Origin: Alkaliphilus metalliredigens QYMF
Lineage (GTDB): Bacteria > Bacillota > Clostridia > Peptostreptococcales > Natronincolaceae
Assembly: GCF_000016985.1 (NCBI RefSeq)
Contig: NC_009633.1
Location: forward strand, 4,383,539 to 4,447,538
Length of the DNA: 64,000 nucleotides
Direction: 5' to 3'
A program made the translations under genes and the position numbers. Every line of letters starts with the position of its first letter. The first letter of the stretch is position 1. This document shows, in pieces, positions 34,348-44,151 of the stretch. The notes beneath the pieces were generated by a model, which worked only from the letters and a program-made list of their open reading frames with translations, did not search any database and had not been told where the DNA came from.

Positions 34348-35424
34348 TTATTCGTAGATTTTTGCTTCTTCTTCGCCTCGAAGTACTCTTAATCCACCCT
34401 CTGCTAAGGCGATCATTTCATCTTCACCTGGGTAAATCAACACTTCAGTAATAAATTCTACGCGTTCCTTAATCCATTGGGTAAAGACTTTATCGTAGGC
34501 GATTCCACCGGTTAATATGATGGCATCTACCTTACCCTTTAGCACAGCTGCACAAGAACCAATTTCCTTAGCAACTTGGTATGCCATGGCTTGGTATACA
34601 ACCTCAGCATTTTTGTCTCCTGCTTCCATCATACTCACAACTTCTCTACCATCATTAGTGCCAAGATAAGCAACTAATCCACCATTTCCAGTAATCTTTT
34701 TCTTGATTTCTGCTTGTGTATACTTCCCAGAGAAACAAAGCTTTGCTAAATCTCCCACAGGCAATCCGCCACTTCTTTCAGGAGAAAATGGACCTTCTCC
34801 ATCAAGGGCATTGTTCACATCTACCACTCTTCCTTGCTCATGGGCTCCTACAGAAACACCCCCACCAAGATGTGCAACGATGAGATTAACACTATTATAG
34901 CCTTTACCCATATCCTTTGAAGCTCTTCTTGCCACTGCTTTTTGGTTTAGGGCATGAAATATACTTTTTCTTTCTAGCTCAGGCATTCCTGAAATTCTTG
35001 AAATCTCATTCATTTCATCAACAACAACTGGGTCTACGATGAAAGAGGGAATGTTTAACTGTGTTGCGATTTCATAGGCTAGCACCCCACCAAGGTTTGA
35101 TGCATGCTCTCCTAATACCCCTACCTTTAAATCCGCTAGCATGTTGTCGTCCACTTTATAAGTGCCACCTTCGATTGGCTTCAATAGCCCCCCGCGTCCT
35201 ACAACTGCCGCAAGCTTTGTTAGGTTAATTCCTTTTTCGTTTAGGGTTTCTAAAATGACATTTTTTCTAAATTCATATTGTCCAAAAATTGACTCATGTT
35301 CTCCAATTTCTTCTGTGGAGTGTCTAAGCACTTCCTCAAATACAGGTTTTTCATCATCGAAAATCGCAATTTTAGTTGATGTTGAGCCTGGGTTAATGGT
35401 TAGTATTCTATAAACTTCAGTCAT
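34348..35424 (-). CDS. buk: Butyrate kinase (second copy)
   Basis: 358 residues, ASKHA fold: [16 protein letters not shown] (phosphate loop), [15 protein letters not shown], and [14 protein letters not shown] (adenosine loop). Transfers phosphate from butyryl-P or branched acyl-P to ADP. Start set at 35424 (MTEVYRIL). An upstream start at 35463 would overlap ptb. Paralogous to the copy at 36345-37433, perhaps with different chain preference. Confidence 0.92.
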   Translation of the reverse strand: MTEVYRILTINPGSTSTKIAIFDDEKPVFEEVLRHSTEEIGEHESIFGQYEFRKNVILETLNEKGINLTKLAAVVGRGGLLKPIEGGTYKVDDNMLADLKVGVLGEHASNLGGVLAYEIATQLNIPSFIVDPVVVDEMNEISRISGMPELERKSIFHALNQKAVARRASKDMGKGYNSVNLIVAHLGGGVSVGAHEQGRVVDVNNALDGEGPFSPERSGGLPVGDLAKLCFSGKYTQAEIKKKITGNGGLVAYLGTNDGREVVSMMEAGDKNAEVVYQAMAYQVAKEIGSCAAVLKGKVDAIILTGGIAYDKVFTQWIKERVEFITEVLIYPGEDEMIALAEGGLRVLRGEEEAKIYE

Positions 35425-35443
35425 TGGTTCTTCCACCTCTCGA

Positions 35444-36352
35444 TTAAAATAATTTAGCTGCACATAATACCCCTAGTGCAATTGAATATAATTTTGCTTC
35501 TTCACTATCTGCTCTAGATGTGAGTACAACCGGTGCCTTTGCGCCTACAATTACACCTGCGTTTTTCGCCTGGGCAAAGTATACCATTGATTTATAAAGT
35601 ACATTTCCTGCTTCAATATCCGGTGCCATTAAAATGTCAGCATATCCAGCTACAGGATGGTCAATGCCTTTAAGTTTTGCGGCTTCAAGGGATACAGCAT
35701 TGTCTAATGCAAAGGGTCCACCTACTAAACAGCCTTTGATTTCACCTTTTTCATTCATTTCAGCTAGTGCTTGGGCATCCATGGTATCAGGCATCTTTGG
35801 ATTGGCCTTTTCCTTGGCACAGATCACTGCTACCTTTGGCTCTTCAATATCTAGGGCATGTCCTACTTGAACAGCATTTTCAATGATCTGTTTTTTCGTA
35901 TTCAAGTCTGGAGCAATATTCATTGCTGCATCAGTTACGATAAATAACCGATCATAACTAGGCACATCAAATACAGCCACATGACTCAGTACATTACCAG
36001 TTCTTAAACCAATTTCAGCGTCTAGCACTGCCTTCAATATGATAGAGGTATCAACTAATCCCTTCATCACCATATGTGCTTTTCCCGTAGAAACAAGCTC
36101 AACAGCCTTTCTAGAAGCCTGTGTTAAGTCTTTAATATCTATGACTTCAAATTGTGTTAGGTCTATTTTGTTATCCTTTGCAATAGCCTGTATTTTTTCT
36201 TCATCACCCACTAAAATTGCATCTGCAATACCTGACTTTTTCGCTTCGTTAACTGCCATCAGTACATCAATATCCTGTGCACAAGCGACTGCCACTATCT
36301 TAGGTCCTCTTTCTCTTGCAACCTTCATTACTTGCTCGAAGTTTCTAATCAT
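35444..36352 (-). CDS. ptb: Phosphate butyryltransferase
   Basis: 302 residues. Converts butyryl-CoA (or isobutyryl/isovaleryl-CoA) plus phosphate to acyl-phosphate. Typical phrases are [36 protein letters not shown] and [20 protein letters not shown]. It overlaps the end of buk1 by 8 nt and lies between the two kinases. Confidence 0.93.
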   Translation of the reverse strand: MIRNFEQVMKVARERGPKIVAVACAQDIDVLMAVNEAKKSGIADAILVGDEEKIQAIAKDNKIDLTQFEVIDIKDLTQASRKAVELVSTGKAHMVMKGLVDTSIILKAVLDAEIGLRTGNVLSHVAVFDVPSYDRLFIVTDAAMNIAPDLNTKKQIIENAVQVGHALDIEEPKVAVICAKEKANPKMPDTMDAQALAEMNEKGEIKGCLVGGPFALDNAVSLEAAKLKGIDHPVAGYADILMAPDIEAGNVLYKSMVYFAQAKNAGVIVGAKAPVVLTSRADSEEAKLYSIALGVLCAAKLF

Positions 36353-37433
36353 TGACCTTCACCTCATTTTCATAAATTTTATAAGCTTCTTTTCCTTCTA
36401 TCACACGAAGGACTCCTTCGTTTAAGGCCGTCATTTCATCTTCTCCTGGGTGAACATATACTGGCGCCATAAAGCCAATTGCTTCTTTTATTTGTCCTGT
36501 TAATCTATCAGAGTATGCTAATCCACCTGTTAACACAATGGCGTCAATCTTTCCTTCTAATACCGTTGCCATAGCGCCAATTTCCTTAGCGATTTGGTAG
36601 CCCATTGCATCATAAATTAGCTTTGCCTTTTCATCACCATTCTCAATCATCTTCTCTACATCTCTGGCATCATTGCTTTCTAAATATCCAGTTAGGCCAC
36701 CTTTGCCTCTTAGCTTTGTCTTTATTTCCTTAAAGGTATACTTACCTGAGAAACACAGCTTTGCAAGGTCTCCTATTGGTAGTCCACCTGTTCTCTCAGG
36801 TGAAAATGGTCCCATTTCATTGGCATTATTATAATCAACCAATCTTCCTTGTTTCACTGGTGCCACTGAGATACCCCCACCTAAATGGGCCACGACTAAA
36901 TTCATCTCATGGAACTTTTTATCTAATTGAGATGCCACTCGATGTCCCACTGCTTTAATATTCAAAGCATGCCCTAAAGACCGTCTTTCTATCTCAGGTA
37001 GCCCAGAAATCCTGGCTATCTCTTCAAATTCGTCAACGGCTACAGGGTCTACAATATATGACGAAATATTTTCTAAGTCTGCAATTGCTTTGGCTAATAT
37101 CCCACCAAGGTTTGAAGCGTGTTCTCCTTGAATCCCAATATTTAAATCCTTTAGCATTGCCTCTGTTACTTCATAAGTCCCACCAGGCATCGGTCTTAAC
37201 AGTCCACCTCTACCAACTACGGCAATTAACTCTTCTGTTTTTATTTCATTCTCTGATAACCACGCTAGAATGATTTCTTTTCTAAGTTCATATTGCTCTG
37301 TGATTTTTTCGAATTTTTCAAGTTCCTCTGGAGAATGGCTCAAATTCTTTTGGATAACGTTTTCATTCCCTTTGAAAATCGCAACCTTCGTGGAAGTTGA
37401 ACCTGGGTTAATGGCTAATATGTATTTTTTCAT
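36345..37433 (-). CDS. buk: Butyrate kinase (first copy)
   Basis: 362 residues. [45 protein letters not shown]. First gene of the sigma-54 operon. The ATG at 37433 (MKKYILAI) follows GAGGGGTG. Same reaction as the second copy. Confidence 0.93.
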   Translation of the reverse strand: MKKYILAINPGSTSTKVAIFKGNENVIQKNLSHSPEELEKFEKITEQYELRKEIILAWLSENEIKTEELIAVVGRGGLLRPMPGGTYEVTEAMLKDLNIGIQGEHASNLGGILAKAIADLENISSYIVDPVAVDEFEEIARISGLPEIERRSLGHALNIKAVGHRVASQLDKKFHEMNLVVAHLGGGISVAPVKQGRLVDYNNANEMGPFSPERTGGLPIGDLAKLCFSGKYTFKEIKTKLRGKGGLTGYLESNDARDVEKMIENGDEKAKLIYDAMGYQIAKEIGAMATVLEGKIDAIVLTGGLAYSDRLTGQIKEAIGFMAPVYVHPGEDEMTALNEGVLRVIEGKEAYKIYENEVKVND

Positions 37434-37470
37434 TGGCTTCACCCCTCATACCGTCATTTGTCTTATATTA

Positions 37471-37487
37471 ATGCAAAAGACATGCCA
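37471..37487 (-). promoter_or_regulatory. Sigma-54 (-24/-12) promoter of the buk-ptb-vor operon
   Basis: TGGCAT-GTCTT-TTGCAT, matching TGGCAC-N5-TTGCW with one change. It sits 38 bp before the first buk start, and an enhancer-binding protein gene lies directly upstream. Confidence 0.85.
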
Positions 37488-37603
37488 AGTTATTTTTCCC
37501 ATAAAGTTAATGTTTAATGTTGAAATTTCAGAGAAAAATAAGTATTTTATGAATCTAATTGACATTGACTATCAATTATGGGGAACCATGCATTATTTTG
37601 CAT

Positions 37604-37636
37604 GAAAAAAGTTGCATGGTTTCATGCAACTTTTTT
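37604..37636 (-). terminator. Terminator of the regulator gene, possible enhancer site
   Basis: AAAAAAGTTGCATG / CATGCAACTTTTTT hairpin overlapping the regulator stop. The TGCATG half-sites recur nearby (CATGCATTATTTTGCATG, 37587-37604), about 110-150 bp upstream of the -24 element, where an activator would bind. Confidence 0.7.
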
Positions 37637-39363
37637 CATAGTGCTTCAATATGATACTTTTCCATCTTGTAATATAGATTTCTGATAGATACCTTTAATA
37701 CCCTTGCAGCTTGGGTTCGATTTCCGCCAGATTTTGTTAAGGTTCTTAAAATCAACTGCTTTTCCAGTTTTTCTACCGCCTCTTTTAAACTTTCACCCTC
37801 ATCTACTTCAATTTGATCTTTAGCTTGTTTTTGACTAGCTGCACTTTCTTGATCGTTATCAAAAAATTTTGGTAAATGATTTTCTTCTAAGGTATCCTCT
37901 TGATATTTCATATTTAGCATGGCCCGACCAATATAGTTTTGAAGTTCCCTCACATTTCCTGGCCAATCATATTCCATGAGTCTGATTAAGGCTCCATGAT
38001 CTACCTTATCTACTTTTCTCCCATACTCTTCATTAAACTTTTTAATTAAATGAAGTACCAGTGGGTGAATATCTTTCTTTCTTTGCCTCAAAGGTGGAAT
38101 GTTTATGGGAATGACATTCAGTCGATAGTATAAATCCTCCCTAAATTTCCCCAATTCAACGGCCTTCTCCAAATGAACATTGGTTGCAGCAATCACTCTT
38201 ACATCAATGATAATTGGATTTGTTGCGCCTACCCGCAAGACTTCCTTTTCTTGCAACACCCTAAGGAGCTTCGCCTGGGTATTCATCGGTATTTCACCAA
38301 TTTCATCTAAAAAAATCGTTCCTCCATGGGCTTCTTCAAACAGTCCTACTTTTCCACCCTTTCTAGCGCCTGTAAAGGCACCTTCTTCGTACCCAAATAG
38401 CTCACTTTCTAGTAAGCCTTCACTAATGGCGGCACAATTTACACGAACAAATTGGTTATACTTTCTTTTGGAAGAATTATGAATTGCATGGGCAAAAAGT
38501 TCTTTTCCCGTTCCACTCTCTCCCCTCAACAAAACTGTCGCAGGGGTGGCAGCCGCTTGCTCTGCCTTTTGAATCGCTGTAATCATTTTTTCATTGCTTA
38601 CAATAATATCTTCAAAGGTATACCTTGCTTCTAGCTTTCGAATAATCTGCTTTGCTTGCATTAACTCTTTGTTTAATTTGCTAATTTCTGTCAAATCATG
38701 CAAAACGCCAACACTTCCTCTGAGCTCTCCATCAACAATAATCGGAGCAGCATCTGCTATCACATCTTTATTAAGGGGGCCCACCTTAAGTCTAGCACTT
38801 TTCACAGGTTTCCTTGTTTTTAAAACCCTCATATGAACACTTTCACCTTCAGCTAGATCCACTGTAGCTGGTTTTCCGATGACATCCTTTTCTGTCAGAC
38901 CCGTTAACCTTGTATAAGCAGGATTAATCAGTACCCCCATTCCATGCTGATCACAAACAGTAATGGCATCTTGTGTGGAATGAAAAATAGCTTCCAACAG
39001 GCATTGCATTTCCTTGAGCTGGTAAATCTCATGGGTCAAATCTGTAATTTCACTAATATCTCGAAAAACAGCTACGGCACCAATGACGTGTCCTACTTCG
39101 TCCTTAACGGGCATTCGACTGGTAATGATGATTGTATCTCCCCAATGCTGACGCCGATTCAACTCTGATTCACCTGTTTCTAATACATAAGGAAGACGGG
39201 TATTCATTACCACGTCTTCCACATTTTTTCCTAATACTTCGCTCTCCTTTAACCCGGTGATCTTCTCAGCAGCCCGGTTAAAGAGTGTGATTTTCCGAAG
39301 AATGTCAATGGCAATCATTGCATCATTGGTACTATGTAAAATGACATCCAACTCTTTTTTCAT
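37636..39363 (-). CDS. Sigma-54-dependent enhancer-binding regulator (PAS-PAS-AAA+-Fis)
   Basis: 575 residues. Two PAS domains (about 1-105 and 120-225), AAA+ core with Walker A GESGTGKE (281-288), the sigma-54 contact loop GAFTGA (328-333), Walker B GGTIFLDEIGEI (347-358), and a C-terminal Fis-type HTH (about 535-575, GNRTQAARVLKVSIRNLYYK). Likely activates the -24/-12 promoter just downstream in response to a small ligand or redox cue sensed by PAS. The ligand is unknown. Confidence 0.93.
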   Translation of the reverse strand: MKKELDVILHSTNDAMIAIDILRKITLFNRAAEKITGLKESEVLGKNVEDVVMNTRLPYVLETGESELNRRQHWGDTIIITSRMPVKDEVGHVIGAVAVFRDISEITDLTHEIYQLKEMQCLLEAIFHSTQDAITVCDQHGMGVLINPAYTRLTGLTEKDVIGKPATVDLAEGESVHMRVLKTRKPVKSARLKVGPLNKDVIADAAPIIVDGELRGSVGVLHDLTEISKLNKELMQAKQIIRKLEARYTFEDIIVSNEKMITAIQKAEQAAATPATVLLRGESGTGKELFAHAIHNSSKRKYNQFVRVNCAAISEGLLESELFGYEEGAFTGARKGGKVGLFEEAHGGTIFLDEIGEIPMNTQAKLLRVLQEKEVLRVGATNPIIIDVRVIAATNVHLEKAVELGKFREDLYYRLNVIPINIPPLRQRKKDIHPLVLHLIKKFNEEYGRKVDKVDHGALIRLMEYDWPGNVRELQNYIGRAMLNMKYQEDTLEENHLPKFFDNDQESAASQKQAKDQIEVDEGESLKEAVEKLEKQLILRTLTKSGGNRTQAARVLKVSIRNLYYKMEKYHIEAL

Positions 39364-39389
39364 TTCATATCACCCTCTACTCTTTACAT

Positions 39390-40619
39390 CTATTGATCAA
39401 TTTCACTACTCAATGTTATTTGAATGTCAGTAGGATTTAAAGAGATATCATCTATTTGTGTCTGAATATTAAAAGGTAAGCTTACAATGGGTTCAATTGT
39501 ATATTCATTCTCGTCAAGCCCTTGTAAATCTACAATAATACTAATATTTTCTTGCTGAATTTCAGTAACCACATCCTCTGGACCGGTTACAGTTACCTCC
39601 AATGTCTGGGGAATGGCCTCTTGGTTTACCACTAATCCATTGGCTAGGTTTCTAAACTGCACTTTATCTCTTTCAAGAGTAAAGACCCTTTCTGCTACCC
39701 TTTCTACAGTAATCGTAACAGTTACATCATTATCTCCTACCACGGTAACCCCTTCCGGTAACACTAAGATAGCTTCCACTGTTCTATCTTCCTGGAGATT
39801 AGATATATTAATAGGTGCTGTCTGGATTGACTCAATCTCTGCAAGTATGTCTGCTTGTCCCCGAAGGGTCACTCGTTCAGGCGTCACATTAATATTGCTG
39901 ATCCGATATCCTTCAGCCAATTGAATGTCTGTTACAGCTTCCACAGTCACCGTTCTCATTTGATCTATCTGTAAGTCCACGTCTACATAGGGGGTCTTCA
40001 CTTCAACATTTGTCACCTCTCCCCCCCGACTATTTAAGGCTTGTAGCGGTAGACTAACAGAAACATTCTCTCGTTCTCCATTTAAGTTCAATGTAGCCCT
40101 TACATACTCCACTGAATTGACAATACTTTCTGGTCCCTCCACTGATACAACAGTTGGTCTGTATTGAGGATTACCCATTGCATATCCTTCGGCAGGCTCT
40201 CCCACAACTTCCACTCTAACTTCTTTTTGTTTACTTACAATCTCTTCTAATTCCACTCGAATAAAACGAGGATTATAGTCTACATCAACATTATTAGGAG
40301 CTGTCACTTCAACAGGTACATTGTTTGTTCCTAATCGAAAGCCCCTTAAATCCGCTCGAACTCGAACTTGATCTAGGGAAACATTATAAACTTCGTCTCT
40401 TCTCCCTGTTAAACGAACTCTGACAGTAAATTCTTCATTGTCCATAAGCACAAGTCCTTCTTGCCGCAGTTCATCGATATATAAAAGATCTACAGGTATG
40501 TTACTTAAGTCTCTGGTCACCCTTGGATTAATCGCACCCATAACATAGATCCACATCAATAATGCGAAGAGAATAGAAAGGACTTTTGGAGTTAGGTTTC
40601 TTTTGTTAAATTTACTCAT
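39390..40619 (-). CDS. cdaR: YbbR-domain regulator of diadenylate cyclase
   Basis: 409 residues. One N-terminal membrane span (KVLSILFALLMWIYVMGAIN) followed by four extracytoplasmic YbbR repeats rich in beta strands. It modulates CdaA at the membrane. It overlaps the end of cdaA by four bases (ATGA). Confidence 0.92.
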   Translation of the reverse strand: MSKFNKRNLTPKVLSILFALLMWIYVMGAINPRVTRDLSNIPVDLLYIDELRQEGLVLMDNEEFTVRVRLTGRRDEVYNVSLDQVRVRADLRGFRLGTNNVPVEVTAPNNVDVDYNPRFIRVELEEIVSKQKEVRVEVVGEPAEGYAMGNPQYRPTVVSVEGPESIVNSVEYVRATLNLNGERENVSVSLPLQALNSRGGEVTNVEVKTPYVDVDLQIDQMRTVTVEAVTDIQLAEGYRISNINVTPERVTLRGQADILAEIESIQTAPINISNLQEDRTVEAILVLPEGVTVVGDNDVTVTITVERVAERVFTLERDKVQFRNLANGLVVNQEAIPQTLEVTVTGPEDVVTEIQQENISIIVDLQGLDENEYTIEPIVSLPFNIQTQIDDISLNPTDIQITLSSEIDQ

Positions 40620-41440
40620 CCTGTTCCCCCCCGTTTCCCTTTAAATAACTGCCATTGTTTTTTTGTTTCCGTTTTATACGTATTCATTAAGTTTCTTCTT
40701 AGGTCATCTAAATCCAAAAATCTTGAGAGCTTTCCGTTCTCGGCAATAGAAATAGCGCCAGTCTCTTCAGATACAACAATTACGATTGCATCGGAACGTT
40801 CTGTCATTCCCAAGGCTGCACGATGTCTTGTGCCCAATTCCTTATTTAAATTAGGATTCTCCGTTAGAGGTAAAAAACATCCCGCTGCCATAATATCTCC
40901 TTTTCGAATGACAACAGCACCATCATGCAACGGTGTGTTAGGAATAAATATATTAATTAATAATGCCCTTGATATTTTCGCACCTAGATACGTTCCCGTT
41001 TCACTTACTTCAGATAAACCCGTTTCCTTTTCAATGACAAGCAATGCACCTATTTTTTGTCTTGATAAAGACCCGACTGCTTCCACTACTTCCTCAACCG
41101 TGTTCTTAATCTCCTCATCCTCTATATCAATAATAGATTTTGTTAGAAATTTGGTTCTTCCAATATACTCTAGTGCTCTTCTCATCTCAGGTTGAAATAC
41201 AATCAACAATGCAATTAATCCAACGGTCATTGTGTTTCTTAGAATCCAATTAATGACATGCAATTGCAGCCACTCACTTAACTGTGTTGCGATGAGCAGT
41301 ACTAGTATTCCTTTTATCAGTTGTTCAGCCCTTGTCTCTCTAATCAGCATATACAGTTTATAAAAAACAAAGGCTACAATAGCCATATCTGCTATATCTC
41401 TCATTCCTATATTTCTAAATAGCTCCAGAACTTGTAGCAC
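40616..41440 (-). CDS. cdaA: Diadenylate cyclase
   Basis: About 274 residues. Three N-terminal membrane spans, then the DAC domain with the DGA motif (LHDGAVVIRKGDI) and the RHR motif (GTRHRAALGMTE). Makes cyclic di-AMP from two ATP. The start is taken as GTG 41440 (MLQVLELFRN), eight bases after AGAGG. A GTG at 41449 overlaps that site. Confidence 0.93.
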   Translation of the reverse strand: MLQVLELFRNIGMRDIADMAIVAFVFYKLYMLIRETRAEQLIKGILVLLIATQLSEWLQLHVINWILRNTMTVGLIALLIVFQPEMRRALEYIGRTKFLTKSIIDIEDEEIKNTVEEVVEAVGSLSRQKIGALLVIEKETGLSEVSETGTYLGAKISRALLINIFIPNTPLHDGAVVIRKGDIMAAGCFLPLTENPNLNKELGTRHRAALGMTERSDAIVIVVSEETGAISIAENGKLSRFLDLDDLRRNLMNTYKTETKKQWQLFKGKRGGTG

Positions 41441-41693
41441 ACAAAACACCTCTTATTAATTCATTTTATATATACTTTATATTTCCATAATCTTTGTAAA
41501 AAAACCTGCTTATTTTGAAAAGATTTTTAAATTATTTTTAATATCGATGTTTTAGCAATAATTATTTTGAATATCTATATTTTTCTAATCATTATTGACT
41601 ATTCCTTTTATTAAATGTTTTTATTTTCACTTCCTCCTTTCTTTGGTATCATGGACCTTTTTGAATAAATCAATCTCTCACAACAGAGACTAA

Positions 41694-41734
41694 AGAGAGA
41701 ACAAAATTTCATTTAGAATGAAATTTGACTCTCT
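41694..41734 (+). other. Hairpin in the 400-bp gap before the BON gene
   Basis: GAGAG...AAATTTCATTTAGAATGAAATTT...CTCTC forms a long stem without a T run. A second weak pairing GCAGTGTT/AACACACTGC lies at 41765-41812. The rest of 41441-41850 is AT-rich and holds no gene. It should contain the cdaA and BON promoters. Confidence 0.35.
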
Positions 41735-41850
41735 TCAAATTTTTGAAAACCTATTATAAATAACGCAGTGTTGAAACTTGCCCTTAATCAAGTGGAATAT
41801 AAAACACACTGCTCTGAAGCTAAATTGAAAATATGAAAGGATGAGATGAA

Positions 41851-42561
41851 ATGTCCAATCCTAAAAGTAAGAAAACAAAAAATGCAAGTCAGGACAATGG
41901 CAAACCAACTCGAGATCAATTAATTGTTGATTATGCTAAAGATCAAATAGAAGAAAAAATGCAAGCCAGTGCTATGGATATCAATTGTTTTTGCAGAGAC
42001 GGATTTGTACACGTCTCTGGAATGGTAGATGTTTTAGCGGAAAAGCAAAGAGCCGAAGAAATTATTGGAAAAATTGAAGGCGTTAGAAAAATTGAGAATA
42101 AAATTACTGTGGCAATGGATAGTAATATAACTGACAAACATATGGAAAAAGAAGTTTTGCTACGTTTTCAAGAATATCCCCATGATGACGCTGTACGTGG
42201 ATTGGGTGTTAAAGTTCATGATGGTGGTGCAAGTTTGTTAGGTCATGTAGATAATTTGAAATCCGCTCATGACGCAATGGATCTAGCCAGTCAAGTTCGA
42301 GGTATCAAACATGTTGTTAACAATATCACCATCGACACATTAGGTGATTACCCCGATACAACGATCAGTAATCATATTATACAGCAATACAGTCAAATTC
42401 CCATTGGGTATAAGGATATACACCGAAAAGTATCTGGGGGAGTCGTGACTTTGACAGGATATGTAGACAATTTACAAGAAGTTGAATTAGCAGGAGAAAT
42501 TGCTAAGGGAACTGAAGGGGTTAAAAAGGTGCGTAATCGTTTGAGAGCTAGGGATAAATAA
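41851..42561 (+). CDS. Triple BON-domain protein
   Basis: 236 residues with no signal peptide. After a Lys/Asn-rich N-terminus come three BON repeats (VSGMVDVLAEKQRAEEIIGK; LLGHVDNLKSAHDAMDLASQ; LTGYVDNLQEVELAGEIAKG). BON domains bind phospholipids or glycans and are often stress-related. Ribosome binding site AAAGGATGAG precedes the ATG. Single gene with its own terminator, opposite to its neighbours. Confidence 0.85.
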   Translation: MSNPKSKKTKNASQDNGKPTRDQLIVDYAKDQIEEKMQASAMDINCFCRDGFVHVSGMVDVLAEKQRAEEIIGKIEGVRKIENKITVAMDSNITDKHMEKEVLLRFQEYPHDDAVRGLGVKVHDGGASLLGHVDNLKSAHDAMDLASQVRGIKHVVNNITIDTLGDYPDTTISNHIIQQYSQIPIGYKDIHRKVSGGVVTLTGYVDNLQEVELAGEIAKGTEGVKKVRNRLRARDK

Positions 42562-42612
42562 AACTTAGTCAGAGAATTTTCATATGATACCTTAAAGATA
42601 AATTTCATTTTA

Positions 42613-42656
42613 ATAGACATCATTGGATTTCACTCCTTTGATGTCTATTGTTTTAT
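42613..42656 (+). terminator. Terminator of the BON-domain gene
   Basis: ATAGACATCA / TGATGTCTAT hairpin followed by TGTTTTAT. Confidence 0.75.
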
Positions 42657-42689
42657 CATTTTTCCATCATGTTTATTCTGTATGTCTTC

Positions 42690-42851
42690 TCAAGAGCTAT
42701 AGTGCTTTGTAAATAGAATAATCAATAGCAAGTAGAAAAACAGAAAATCCATATCACTCTTATCATATAATGGACTCTTCATTAAAACAGCTGCTAAAAG
42801 CAGAAAGAATAACATTAGATTACTGCGGGTCTTTTTAGCCATAGTAGCCAT
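42690..42851 (-). CDS. 53-residue membrane peptide
   Basis: MATMAKKTRSNLMLFFLLLA followed by a short polar loop and a second span (FLFFYLLLIILFTKHYSS). AAGGAGGG lies five bases before ATG 42851. No family is recognised. Lies convergent to the BON gene. Confidence 0.55.
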   Translation of the reverse strand: MATMAKKTRSNLMLFFLLLAAVLMKSPLYDKSDMDFLFFYLLLIILFTKHYSS

Positions 42852-43057
42852 AGAATCCCTCCTTTTTATTGTACACTGCTTACTTCATTACGATAGATAA
42901 GCCCATATATTATAGCATATTCATTTTCTTGATTAATGTGAACAATTCCTCAAATATCTTTTGTCATTACTGGAAATAACCATTATCACCATTGACTTCC
43001 TTTCTTCAAGCATCAGAACAAATGGCTTAATGATCCAATCCTATCTTTCTATTTTGA

Positions 43058-44149
43058 CTATGCATTCGCAACCTTTTCTATATTCTTCAATACACCCTCA
43101 ATATATTTTTCATCTATCACTTTCTCAAAGCTTCTAAGCCCAGCTATTTTAAACCCATGCTTTTTAGCTAATAAGTTAATTTCATCTACTTTCTTGATTT
43201 CAATTTCTCTGCCTAAGCTAAAGTTCTCATACTTCTTTTCCAAAGCCAGTATCATGGTCTCAGCCATACATGCATAGGATAATCCTGGTGGAAATCCAAA
43301 ATTGAAATTAAATTGTACCCCCTCTGGTACTTGTATCACGCCACCTTCGATGATCAACACATCTTTTCTTTCTTCTTGAACTTGCTTTGATACATCTCTA
43401 GGTCTCGCCACATCACAAACGACAGCACCACTTTTGATGAATTCAGCCTGAATCACATCATGAACGCTACTTGTCACTGTAATCACAATATCCGCTGTAT
43501 TAATTCCTTCATTAATTTGTGTAAAACACTGTATTTCTTTTCTATTTTGTTCAAAAATGTATTTGCTCTCTAATTTGCGTTTCAGATTAACTAACTTTCC
43601 CCCATCACGTCCTATTAGATTAACACGCTTACCCTCTCTATATGCTAACTCGGCGCATACGCTTCCAATGGAACCATTGGCCCCAACAATTGCGATCTCA
43701 CAGTTCTTGATTTTCTTCCCTAAGGTCTTAGTCGCTTCCTTTGCAGCTTCGAAAGCTGTAGCTACTGTATATGTATTTCCTGTTGTCACAGCAATATCTA
43801 ATTCTCTTGCGATTGTTATCCCTGCGTCTCCAACTACCGAAGTGTATGCACCTAACCCCATAATCTTGGCACCTAATTTTTCTGAAATTCTACCGGCTTT
43901 AATAATTTTTTTTGTCACTTCTTCTTGCTTCAATGACATCATCATTTCTGACGTTAGGGGTACACCTACAAACCACCCTTCCACTTCATTAAAGGGGCTT
44001 TGTACGTTGGTAATATGGGAAATTTGGGATGGTGGTATCCAATTAATTAACCTTTCAACCATACTTTTAGGCAGTTTCTGTAGAAATTGATACTTCCTAT
44101 AAATATCCTTCAACTCAATGGGATGAATTAAAAATGCAAATTTGTCCAT
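43058..44149 (-). CDS. Acyl-ACP reductase (AAR)-like oxidoreductase
   Basis: 363 residues. N-terminal half matches the AAR pattern (GLGAYTSVVGDAG ... AVTTGNTYTVATAFEAAKEA), a Rossmann motif VGANGSIGS lies at 155-163, and a Cys in YACMAETMI (residue 294) falls where the catalytic Cys of cyanobacterial acyl-ACP reductases lies. FSLGREIEIKKVDEINLLAK matches the C-terminal helix. The expected reaction is NADPH reduction of a thioester to an aldehyde. Clostridial homologues are often called shikimate dehydrogenase. It starts 2 nt after the aminotransferase stops. Confidence 0.75.
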   Translation of the reverse strand: MDKFAFLIHPIELKDIYRKYQFLQKLPKSMVERLINWIPPSQISHITNVQSPFNEVEGWFVGVPLTSEMMMSLKQEEVTKKIIKAGRISEKLGAKIMGLGAYTSVVGDAGITIARELDIAVTTGNTYTVATAFEAAKEATKTLGKKIKNCEIAIVGANGSIGSVCAELAYREGKRVNLIGRDGGKLVNLKRKLESKYIFEQNRKEIQCFTQINEGINTADIVITVTSSVHDVIQAEFIKSGAVVCDVARPRDVSKQVQEERKDVLIIEGGVIQVPEGVQFNFNFGFPPGLSYACMAETMILALEKKYENFSLGREIEIKKVDEINLLAKKHGFKIAGLRSFEKVIDEKYIEGVLKNIEKVANA

Positions 44150-44151
44150 GG

